Source of the DNA: Candidatus Aegiribacteria sp.
Lineage (GTDB): Bacteria; Fermentibacterota; Fermentibacteria; Fermentibacterales; JCC-6
Assembly: GCA_030640155.1 (NCBI GenBank)
Contig: DAOWJX010000347.1
Span: forward strand, 1-5,728
Length of the DNA stretch: 5,728 nt
Reading direction: 5' to 3'
Below are positions 1 through 5,096 of the stretch, piece after piece. The notes beneath the pieces are model-generated. The model ran no database searches. It had not been told where the DNA came from and saw only the letters and a program-made list of their open reading frames with translations. The translations under genes and the position numbers were made by a program. The first letter of the stretch is position 1; each line of letters begins with the position of its first letter.

Positions 1-30
1 ATTCCTTACAGATTTTACTGGGAGAGAACA

Positions 31-639
31 ATGCAATCAATTGAAAACAAAGTAATTGCAAGGATATATGGATACGGTAAGGGTTGGGCATTTTCCCAGA
101 TTGATTTTGCCGACCTTGGCAGACGCCAATCCATAGATGTTGCTCTTCACAGATTGAGCAAGACAGAAAGAATAAGACGAGTTGCTCGAGGCATATATGA
201 TTACCCCAAATTCAGCAATTACCTGAATCAGATGATGTCCCCTGATTTTGATCAGGTTGCCTGGGCGCTTGCGCGCAAGTATGGGTGGCGTATTCAGATA
301 TCCGGGCCAGCTGCTCTGAATCTCCTTGATCTTTCGACCCAGATACCCGGCAGGCTCCTCTAACTGTCCGATGGACCTTCGAAGGTATTCGAAGTAATGG
401 ATTACAACATTGAATTCAAGAAAACCGCTTTGAAGGAGTCCGGATTCAAGCACAGAGAGAGCGGAATCATCGTGCAGGCGCTGAAATCGCTCGGGTCAGA
501 TCGGATTACAGACTCCGTTAAAGAGTCCATGAGGGACTGGTTGGACTCCTCATACTACTCGGTGATATTGAAGGACACAAGAGCAATAACAGGCTGGATA
601 AATCATGCCATTCATGATATCTGCAGTGAGAAGAAGTGA
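31..639 (+). pseudogene. DUF6088/AbiEi-type type IV antitoxin, interrupted by an in-frame TAA
   Basis: One reading frame runs from ATG 31 to TGA 637-639 (202 residues, the usual size for this family) and is broken only by TAA at 361-363, codon 111. The N-terminal part (about residues 15-62) looks like the winged helix of these antitoxins, ending in RGIYDYPK. It is followed by QISGPAALNLLDLSTQIP just before the stop, and the frame resumes without a gap as LSDGPSKVFEV and IEFKKTALKESGFKHRES. In relatives I recall a Tyr at the stop position (KYVYLSDGP), so a TAT/TAC to TAA change explains the break. The Shine-Dalgarno GGGAG (20-24) lies 6 nt before ATG 31. Known family role: autorepressor and antidote of a DUF1814 nucleotidyltransferase toxin, whose remnant overlaps the 3' end. 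Readthrough, or two separate products (restart at ATG 397 with only weak GAAGG at 380-384), cannot be excluded. The family call is fairly sure; loss of function is likely. Confidence 0.8.
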
Positions 640-893
640 TGGATGGTATAGCCCTCCTACCAGCAGGCGATAGAAATGACCTGTTTGAAGAGACCGCCAG
701 GAAGTACAACTGGGACCTCGAGGAGTGGGACCTGAGGGATACCGACTGGCGCTCCCTGATGTTGAGTGGAAACTGGATGTTCAGCAACTACTTCAGCCTC
801 AGGCTCACATCTCAGATATCGAGATTCAGTACGGACTGGCAATCGGGTGAGAACAGTTGCAGTCACAGGCACTGGACGGGTCCAGCGACATGA
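639..893 (+). pseudogene. N-terminal remnant of DUF1814/AbiEii-type toxin
   Basis: The ATG at 639-641 overlaps the antitoxin's TGA (637-639) as TGATG, a typical arrangement for translational coupling in AbiE operons. A GTG at 636 is also possible but less likely. The first residues (MDGIALLPAGDRNDLF, then EETARKYN) look like the start of DUF1814 toxins that pair with DUF6088. In those toxins this is followed by an IEKDFWVCW-like segment and then the KGGTSL and DxD nucleotidyltransferase motifs. None of these is present here. From about position 710 the frame reads as Trp- and Ser-rich sequence without family resemblance and stops at TGA 891-893. I infer that a deletion or replacement removed more than 200 codons, so no active toxin can be made. 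The identification rests on only about 24 codons plus the position, so it is moderately sure. Confidence 0.6.
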
Positions 894-1035
894 TCCGCTA
901 CAACGCGGCCGGAGAGGAAATCTGAGCATAGGAATCCCGGCCTTCCCGAAGGGAAGCGATGCCTTGCGTGCCCTCAGCAGCAGGAAAGAAATCCCGCATT
1001 TGAAGCACTTTAAGAGGAAGTCCTCGAGGCAGAGC
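711..1035 (+). other. Scrambled stretch without a recognisable gene
   Basis: This is the sequence between the toxin remnant and the next promoter. No frame gives a protein I recognise. Frame 2 (about 689-925) is the most protein-like, with GYRLALPDVEWKLDVQQLL and later SDMIRYNAAGEEI, but TGA 848-850 interrupts it and it has no start signal. A frame opening at GTG 766 continues to 1074 but becomes Arg/Ser-rich with no Shine-Dalgarno. The long minus-strand frame over 657-1079 also has no plausible initiation signal. It may be debris of an inserted gene that replaced the toxin. Confidence 0.4.
942..956. repeat. Short perfect hairpin (6-bp stem, GAA loop)
   Basis: CTTCCC (942-947), GAA and GGGAAG (951-956) form a tight stem-loop inside the scrambled stretch. 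No T-run follows on either strand, so it is not a good intrinsic terminator. It may be chance or part of a lost element. Confidence 0.35.
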
Positions 1036-1041
1036 TTGACA

Positions 1042-1071
1042 TTGCTGCTTAAATCTAGAAGAAAATATAAT
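1042..1071 (+). promoter_or_regulatory. Predicted sigma70-like promoter for the 1134-2385 gene pair
   Basis: A perfect TATAAT (1066-1071) sits 18 nt after TTGCTG (1042-1047). A perfect TTGACA also occurs at 1036-1041, but at 24 nt it is too far from the -10 for normal spacing. Transcription would start near 1078, about 56 nt before ATG 1134. The start region carries a weak dyad, CATTA (1077-1081) and TAATG (1090-1094). Sequence prediction only. Confidence 0.5.
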
Positions 1072-1123
1072 TGATACATTATGTTATCGTAATGAAATGC
1101 CGTATTGACCCATTTCAGTGATT

Positions 1124-1127
1124 GGAG
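1124..1127 (+). promoter_or_regulatory. Ribosome binding site deciding the start at 1134
   Basis: GGAG lies 6 nt before ATG 1134. The longest open frame could begin at TTG 1122, but that codon overlaps this site, so ATG 1134 is the better start. Confidence 0.7.
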
Positions 1128-1133
1128 TTGAAG

Positions 1134-1865
1134 ATGAAGTTCAGTAAAGGCAGGGAATTCAGCCCCAAGATTACCGAGACGAAGATAGACCTCTACAGCA
1201 GGCTGATGGACGGGATAGAGAAGGCGTTACATTCAGAATCCCCCAGCCGTGATGATGCCATAAGCATGCTGGTATTGAGCAGGAAGGTTGCATTCATTGC
1301 AAGTACAGGTGTGCTGGATGTAATGAACGAACTCACAGTCCATTTCTTCGCGGCGGTTAACGATGGCAAATTGAGCGATGCCCGCAGGAAAACCATGATG
1401 ATCCTTCTTGGGAGACTGAGCCTGGAGATCCGCAAGGATGTCCTGGACGATATAGATCCAGAGGAAGAGAAGCACATTTTGAGGTCAATGGACAGGGGTG
1501 TGGAGGCTATCACCGGCAAGCCCAAGGAACGCAAGAGCTCTTCAATATCCGCAGAGGAAATGGCGTCACTGAAGAAGACCCTAAGGCTTCTGAGGAAGAT
1601 GGGTATAAAATGGGCCAAGATTAAGATGGGATACTCTGTCAAAGACGGGGAAGACAGATCCATCGCCCATATCTACGCTAGTATTGCCAACAGACCATCA
1701 TCAATACTCACTAAATCACTGTCCGATGATCAGAAGAAGGTTCTTTCAAAACACCTCAAGAAACTTGAAGCAAAAGCCCAGCTAATAAAGGAAGGGAAGA
1801 ACATTCCCATTCCCAAGGATATCACACCGGAGGATCTCTGCGCGATCCTGAAGGATATCCAGTAA
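1134..1865 (+). CDS. Unrecognised 243-aa Lys/Glu-rich helical protein
   Basis: I do not recognise a family. It has no signal peptide and no membrane segment, so it should be cytoplasmic. Composition and spacing suggest mostly alpha helix in two parts. The N-terminal half is about residues 15-126 and includes ISMLVLSRKVAFIAS and RRKTMMILLGRLSLEIRKD. The C-terminal half is about 140-220, strongly basic, with KKTLRLLRKMGIKWAKIKMG and a coiled-coil-like SDDQKKVLSKHLKKLEAK. A Lys/Ser linker (about 129-139, PKERKSSS) separates them. The basic half could bind nucleic acid, but I see no defined motif. It is the first gene after the predicted promoter, and the exported-protein gene starts 16 nt after its stop with a strong Shine-Dalgarno, so the two are probably one operon. 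The reading frame is intact, unlike those of the flanking toxin-antitoxin and helicase genes. That it is a real gene is very likely; its function is unknown. Confidence 0.85.
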   Translation: MKFSKGREFSPKITETKIDLYSRLMDGIEKALHSESPSRDDAISMLVLSRKVAFIASTGVLDVMNELTVHFFAAVNDGKLSDARRKTMMILLGRLSLEIRKDVLDDIDPEEEKHILRSMDRGVEAITGKPKERKSSSISAEEMASLKKTLRLLRKMGIKWAKIKMGYSVKDGEDRSIAHIYASIANRPSSILTKSLSDDQKKVLSKHLKKLEAKAQLIKEGKNIPIPKDITPEDLCAILKDIQ

Positions 1866-1881
1866 CCAGGAGGTAAATGTC

Positions 1882-2385
1882 ATGAAAAAGCTTCCAATCC
1901 TTCTAATAGCTATCCCTTTCATTGCAGTTGCATTCGAACCAGCTTATCAGAATCCCTTCCTCGAATATCCGTTTCATTCGATAAGGACAGAGGATGATAT
2001 CATCGTCATCGTCATAAACGACTGCGATCCGATCGAGTGGGAATACGGAATCCCCATGGGTTACGGATCCCTGAGGGAACTATGGGATAGCATGTGCAGC
2101 GAGGACGCCCACTTCATAGTAAGGGCAGGGGATGAGTACCTTATCTACAGCCGGAATACCCTCACTTACTCAAAGGGAGATGTGAGAAACACCATAGTGA
2201 TCTACCCAGAAGAACTCTGGGTGATCATGAGCCATTACCACATGCCTCTATCTCTCGCAACGGGCGAAATCTCCATGCAGGCATGGTTCCCGGGAATGGC
2301 AGAAACCGAGACTACATTCATCACAGTGCACCACCCCGCGATGATCCTGCTCCAGGAGCTACTGCAGAGGGGGAGGGACTCGTAG
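1882..2385 (+). CDS. Small exported protein of unknown function
   Basis: This 167-aa protein has a clear Sec signal peptide: MKK, a hydrophobic core LPILLIAIPFIAV, and an AVA site that predicts cleavage after Ala17, leaving about 150 residues. No lipobox cysteine is at the cleavage site and there is no second membrane segment, so a periplasmic or secreted location is expected. The mature part is acidic and rich in Tyr, Trp and Met. It includes DDIIVIVINDCDPIEWEYG and MCSEDAHFIVRAGDEYLIYS. Its two cysteines could form a disulfide. AGGAGGT at 1868-1874 lies 7 nt before the ATG, the strongest ribosome binding site in the window, which suggests high expression. It follows the 243-aa gene by 16 nt and is likely co-transcribed with it. 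I recognise no family. Its being a real secreted protein is well supported; its role is not. Confidence 0.85.
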   Translation: MKKLPILLIAIPFIAVAFEPAYQNPFLEYPFHSIRTEDDIIVIVINDCDPIEWEYGIPMGYGSLRELWDSMCSEDAHFIVRAGDEYLIYSRNTLTYSKGDVRNTIVIYPEELWVIMSHYHMPLSLATGEISMQAWFPGMAETETTFITVHHPAMILLQELLQRGRDS

Positions 2386-2453
2386 ATTCGATCTTGAGAT
2401 GTAGCCATCAATGAGGAATACTCTCCGTGTACTATCGGGTAATAAGGACGTAA

Positions 2454-2516
2454 TCCGGGAAACCCTATTCTGTATTTAAGAATAATAGTCTTGAGGGTCC
2501 ATTCACTATTCCCGGA
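2454..2516. repeat. Nested inverted repeat with two 10-nt one-sided bulges
   Basis: A continuous 18-nt left arm (2454-2471, blocks TCCGGGAA, ACCCT, ATTCT) is matched in reverse order on the right by AGAAT (2479-2483), AGGGT (2494-2498) and TTCCCGGA (2509-2516). The three right-hand blocks are separated by two unpaired stretches of exactly 10 nt. It begins 69 nt after the exported-protein gene ends. It could fold as RNA or single-stranded DNA. It lacks a T-run, so it is not a standard terminator. Confidence 0.5.
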
Positions 2517-2537
2517 AAACTGTTATCCAAGAACGCT

Positions 2538-2562
2538 CCACCTCTTTTCATTGGAAAGGTGG
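2538..2562. repeat. CCACCT/AGGTGG hairpin
   Basis: CCACCT (2538-2543) pairs with AGGTGG (2557-2562). With C2544 bulged, TTTT (2545-2548) can add A-U and G-U pairs to GGAA (2553-2556), closing a CATT loop. No T-run follows on either strand, so terminator function is doubtful. Confidence 0.35.
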
Positions 2563-2691
2563 TTACAATAATCCGTTAATAGTTCACCTAATACCTATAA
2601 GGGATACAGCGGACAATGGATGAAATCGACTGACATTTCGTCAATGTTGTGTATTAAGAGCAACGTACTCAGGATCTAATAGTCCTCCAAA

Positions 2692-2719
2692 TTGCCCAAA
2701 ATTTAAGATAACGTATGAT
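2692..2719 (+). promoter_or_regulatory. Predicted promoter for the DUF3883 gene
   Basis: TTGCCC (2692-2697), a 16-nt spacer and TATGAT (2714-2719) match 4/6 and 5/6 of the sigma70 consensus. The start would fall near 2726, giving a leader of about 83 nt that contains the dyad at 2731-2774. Confidence 0.45.
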
Positions 2720-2730
2720 TAATGTGAACC

Positions 2731-2774
2731 TTAATAGAATAGGTTGCAGAGGAAGCTGCTTTTGATTCTATTAA
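2731..2774. promoter_or_regulatory. Large symmetric dyad, likely operator or leader stem-loop
   Basis: TTAATAGAAT (2731-2740) and ATTCTATTAA (2765-2774) are perfect 10-bp inverted copies. Inside them, GCAG (2746-2749) and CTGC (2756-2759) form a second inverted pair, with 5-nt gaps on both sides and a 6-nt centre. The dyad lies just after the predicted transcription start and 34 nt before ATG 2809. It could bind a dimeric repressor, or fold at the 5' end of the mRNA. Confidence 0.55.
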
Positions 2775-2808
2775 TCGTTATTATGACTTTATGATCTGGA
2801 GGATTTGA

Positions 2809-3654
2809 ATGCCTGGTTCCTGGTCGGAAGTTGAGATCAGAGCGATTGTCGAGGACTATTTTGCCATGCTTCAAGCCGAAATCAATGGCATTAACTACAA
2901 CAAGACAGCTCATAGAAGAAAGCTGATCCAGCAACTCAACAGCAGATCTCATGGTTCTATTGAGAGAAAGCACCAGAATATCAGTGCAGTTCTTATTGAA
3001 ATGGGATGCCCATACATTTCCGGCTACAAACCACTGGGGAATTACCAGAGAAAACTATTCCCTGATATCATATCTGAGATGCTTGGTGATAGTATTTTAC
3101 TAATTGATAGTATTGCTGCAGATGCTGAATCAGCTGTTGAAATTCCTACGATTGAAAGCATTCTGGATGTTCTGGTAAGCCCGCCAGAACCTATTACCCC
3201 GCATGAAAAGCAAATCGCACTCGAGAGACCACGATTTAAAAGCAAAGTGAATTATCTCGCCAGGGAAGCTGCCAATTCAGCCCTCGGTTCTGCGGGGGAG
3301 CGTTTCATTTTAAATTATGAGCATGCAAGATTGATTTACCTCGGAAAAGAGAATCTTGCCGATCGAGTCGAAAGGATTTCAGAAACAAAGGGAGACCAGG
3401 CAGGCTTCGATATTTTATCATTCGATGATACTGGAAAAGATAGATACATTGAAGTGAAGACAACGAAATATGGTAAACAGACTCCTTTCTTCATATCATC
3501 GAATGAACTGGATTTCTCAAAAAAGAACAGTGAGAATTATCATCTGTACAGATTGTTTCAATTCAGGAAAGAACCAAAGCTGTTTACACTCCCAGGTTAC
3601 CTGGAGAACAATTTCAGACTTGCAGCTACAACCTTCAGAGCTGAATGTGTTTGA
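2809..3654 (+). CDS. DUF3883 (NO VEIN C-terminal) domain protein, putative defence nuclease-like component
   Basis: This intact 281-aa protein starts at ATG 2809 with GGAGG (2798-2802) 6 nt upstream. The N-terminal domain (about residues 4-82) has a pattern I associate with many DUF3883 proteins: WSEVEIRAIVEDYFAML, then YNKTAHRR, GSIERKHQNISAVLIEMG and YISGYKPLGNYQ. A variable acidic middle (about 85-150) follows. The DUF3883 domain (about 162-262) contains AGERFILNYE, GFDILSFD, RYIEVKTT, PFFISSNE and YHLYRLFQF. Asp201 with Glu215-x-Lys217 fits a PD-(D/E)XK-type active site, though catalysis by DUF3883 proteins is not established here. Such proteins are often encoded next to SNF2/DEAD helicases in restriction and defence loci, and a helicase stub begins 9 nt downstream. 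If that stub was its partner, this protein is now an orphan. The domain call is confident; nuclease activity is inference. Confidence 0.85.
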   Translation: MPGSWSEVEIRAIVEDYFAMLQAEINGINYNKTAHRRKLIQQLNSRSHGSIERKHQNISAVLIEMGCPYISGYKPLGNYQRKLFPDIISEMLGDSILLIDSIAADAESAVEIPTIESILDVLVSPPEPITPHEKQIALERPRFKSKVNYLAREAANSALGSAGERFILNYEHARLIYLGKENLADRVERISETKGDQAGFDILSFDDTGKDRYIEVKTTKYGKQTPFFISSNELDFSKKNSENYHLYRLFQFRKEPKLFTLPGYLENNFRLAATTFRAECV

Positions 3655-3822
3655 GAGCTGCATATGCATATAACTAGTCAAGCAATCGCTCCAGGCGCGC
3701 GAATAGTCGTAAGAGATGCTGAATGGCTTGTAAGGAGGATAGACTTGACTAAGACAGATATCCAGGCCTTGATACAGGTCATTGCTGTATTTGCGGGTGA
3801 GAGAGCACAAAGATTTCAATTG

Positions 3823-3850
3823 TTGCATAACCTTGGTAGTTATATATATT
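3823..3850 (+). promoter_or_regulatory. Predicted promoter of the AbiEi antitoxin gene
   Basis: TTGCAT (3823-3828), a 16-nt spacer and TATATT (3845-3850, 5/6 match) precede the antitoxin start by about 29 nt. The -35 match is poor (3/6), and the alternating TA run makes the exact -10 uncertain. Confidence 0.4.
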
Positions 3851-3858
3851 TACCAAGG
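3831..3858. promoter_or_regulatory. Perfect inverted repeat, likely AbiEi operator
   Basis: CCTTGGTA (3831-3838) and TACCAAGG (3851-3858) are perfect 8-bp inverted copies around a 12-nt AT-rich centre that contains the predicted -10. AbiEi antitoxins are known to repress their own operons by binding inverted repeats in the promoter through the N-terminal winged helix. Position and symmetry fit that role; binding is inferred. Confidence 0.6.
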
Positions 3859-3867
3859 AAATGAAAC

Positions 3868-3872
3868 AGGAG
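3868..3872 (+). promoter_or_regulatory. Ribosome binding site deciding the AbiEi start at 3879
   Basis: AGGAG lies 6 nt before ATG 3879. Starting there gives MDRKRKIIELAERMG, which fits the usual AbiEi N-terminus. The upstream ATG 3861 would add six residues and has only AAGGA immediately before it. Confidence 0.65.
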
Positions 3873-3878
3873 ATGATA

Positions 3879-4529
3879 ATGGACCGAAAAAGGAAAATCA
3901 TTGAACTGGCGGAGCGGATGGGCATAATAAGACCCCGTGATGTGGAAGCGGCTGGTATTCCACGCGAGTATCTGCGACGGATGTTCCTGAGTGGTGAAAT
4001 TGAACGTGTTGGACGCGGACTCTATACCCTTCCGGAGTCGCTTACCAGCGAATCCGTTTCACTTGCTGAGGTCGCCAAGCGCATTCCGAACGGGGTGATC
4101 TGCCTGATATCAGCTCTTCAGTTTCACCATCTGAGTACTCAGATTCCTCATAAGATCTGGATTGCAATAGAGAACGGGAAATGGGAACCGGAGTTTAAAT
4201 ATCCTCCCCTTGAGATTGTTCGTCTTACAGGTCCGGCTTTCAGCTTCGGGGTTGAGAAACATGAAGTGGACCATGTTCCGGTTATGGTCTACAGTCCCGC
4301 AAAAACAGTGGCCGATTGTTTCAAGTTCCGTAGCAGAGTAGGTCTGGATGTTGCCCTTGAAGCTCTCCGCGAGACATGGAGTTACCGCAGGGCTTCCATT
4401 GATGAACTATGGGAAGCAGCTAAAGTATGTCGAATGACAAATGTTATGCGTCCCTATATGGAAGCAATGACTTATCGGAGTCCTGCATCGGGCACGAATT
4501 TCTCTTCAAATCGATATAGGTTACGGTGA
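3879..4529 (+). CDS. abiEi: AbiEi-family type IV antitoxin with an abnormal C-terminal tail
   Basis: From ATG 3879 this encodes 216 residues. An N-terminal winged helix (about 1-52) contains GIIRPRDVEAAGIPREYLRR and ends ERVGRGLYTLP. It is followed by the antitoxin domain, with ICLISALQFHHLSTQIPH, VYSPAKTVADCFKFR and GLDVALEALRE. Near the end are YRRASIDELWEAAKVCRM and NVMRPYMEAM, where family members normally finish. The last 18 or so residues (about 199-216, YRSPASG to RYRLR) are foreign. They come from reading into the deleted toxin gene in the wrong frame until TGA 4527-4529. AbiEi proteins autorepress the operon and neutralise the AbiEii nucleotidyltransferase without stable binding. Both domains look complete here, so a working repressor or antidote is possible, but its own toxin is gone. 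It has its own promoter and inverted repeat. The identification is confident. Confidence 0.88.
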   Translation: MDRKRKIIELAERMGIIRPRDVEAAGIPREYLRRMFLSGEIERVGRGLYTLPESLTSESVSLAEVAKRIPNGVICLISALQFHHLSTQIPHKIWIAIENGKWEPEFKYPPLEIVRLTGPAFSFGVEKHEVDHVPVMVYSPAKTVADCFKFRSRVGLDVALEALRETWSYRRASIDELWEAAKVCRMTNVMRPYMEAMTYRSPASGTNFSSNRYRLR

Positions 4530-5016
4530 CATAATTACACCGGAACCTGAAAAGATAGAATTTCCAACGCTTCTGGATGCGCCTCCACCTAAACTTCTTG
4601 CCTATCCCAGGTATACGATGATTGCTGAGAAACTCGAAGCTATAGTGCGACTGGGAATGATAAATAGTCGTATGAAGGATTTCTATGATCTGTGGCTGTT
4701 GAGGAAGCTGTTCACATATGATGGGAAGACACTCAGAGATGCCGTGAATAATACTTTCAACCGACGATCAACCCAAATTCCACGGGGGGTGCCAGTAGCG
4801 TTTACAGACGAATTTCGAAAAGATCCTCAGAAACAGGTCCAATGGAGAGCATTCGTCAGAAAATCGGAACCGGAAATTCTACTGGGAAATCTCGATACCA
4901 CCATAGGCGAAATAGTTACATTCCTTATGCCGGTTCTTAACGCGATTCAGAACAGTAGCGACTTCAGGTCTACCTGGAACCTGTATGGGGCATGGCGAAA
5001 ACAAATGGAAATGTAG
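4486..5016 (+). pseudogene. abiEii: C-terminal half of AbiEii-family toxin, N-terminus deleted
   Basis: In the frame open from 4471, sequence from about 4486 reads HRARISLQIDIGYGD and then IITPEPEKIEFPTLL, typical of the middle of AbiEii toxins (DUF1814 nucleotidyltransferases), and continues without breaks to TAG 5014-5016 (about 176 residues). Two late conserved motifs remain: AEKLEAIVRLGM with its Lys, and NSRMKDFYDLW with the Asp. The first half, roughly 130-150 residues with the GS and DxD metal-binding motifs, is missing, so no nucleotidyl transfer is possible. The frame overlaps the antitoxin's abnormal tail (to 4529), so one deletion fused the two genes somewhere near 4470-4486. ATG 4618 is the first in-frame ATG and lacks a good Shine-Dalgarno. 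Known family role: abortive phage defence. The identification is confident; a stable short product is unlikely. Confidence 0.85.
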
Positions 5017-5096
5017 AGTGGCAATGATCAACCTCAAGGGCATCTATTGTTCCATCTGACAGGAAATCCTGAACACAGAAGAATGCGATTGGAATA

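Larger units (their letters stand above)
2386..2808. other. 423-bp AT-rich intergenic region with control and structure signals
   Basis: No convincing gene lies here on either strand; the minus frame at 2731-2973 mostly overlaps the next gene and has no start signal. The region holds a nested inverted repeat (2454-2516), a hairpin (2538-2562), a predicted promoter (2692-2719) and a large dyad (2731-2774), listed separately. No hairpin followed by a T-run is visible, so how the upstream operon terminates is unclear. Confidence 0.6.
3664..3864 (+). pseudogene. N-terminal stub of an SNF2/DEAD-family helicase
   Basis: The frame of 66 codons starts at ATG 3664, 9 nt after the DUF3883 stop, with weak GAGAG (3654-3658). 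Residues 9-29 (APGARIVVRDAEWLVRRID) resemble the opening of large defence-associated helicases, which usually continue with a VVGLSELVR-type segment. Here resemblance fades after about residue 40. Frame 2 at 3797-3817 encodes VREHKDF, which would fit that segment and suggests a frameshift near 3795. After about 3820 no helicase sequence remains in any frame, and all ATPase motifs are absent. The frame ends at TGA 3862-3864, overlapping ATG 3861. The promoter of the next antitoxin lies inside its 3' end, so the helicase was probably cut where the AbiE locus arrived. The family call rests on about 35 residues and is tentative. Confidence 0.55.

Noticed and set aside
37..453. Minus-strand 138-codon frame
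   Set aside because: It lies entirely opposite the antitoxin gene, gives no protein pattern I recognise, and the plus strand has clear family motifs.
1036..1071. Perfect TTGACA paired with perfect TATAAT
   Set aside because: The spacer is 24 nt, well outside the normal range near 17, so TTGCTG at 1042 was preferred as the -35 element.
766..1074. Plus-strand 102-codon frame starting at GTG
   Set aside because: No Shine-Dalgarno, Arg/Ser-rich low-quality protein, and it overlaps two other frames; not counted as a gene.
657..1079. Minus-strand 140-codon frame over the scrambled region
   Set aside because: It is long but Pro/Arg/Leu-rich with no domain pattern, and I found no support for a start; it is more likely a chance open frame opposite degraded sequence.
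1193..1663. Minus-strand frames opposite the 243-aa gene
   Set aside because: Shadows of a plus-strand gene with its own promoter and ribosome binding site.
2538..2562. Intrinsic terminator
   Set aside because: The stem is followed by TTACAATAATCC, not a T-run, and the reverse strand has none either, so it was kept only as a hairpin.
2677..2684. TAATAGTC repeated from 2483-2490
   Set aside because: An 8-base repeat in AT-rich sequence with irregular spacing is within chance.
2386..2808. tRNA, riboswitch or attachment site in the intergenic region
   Set aside because: No cloverleaf, no recognised aptamer core, and no duplicated core sequence of attachment-site type was found.
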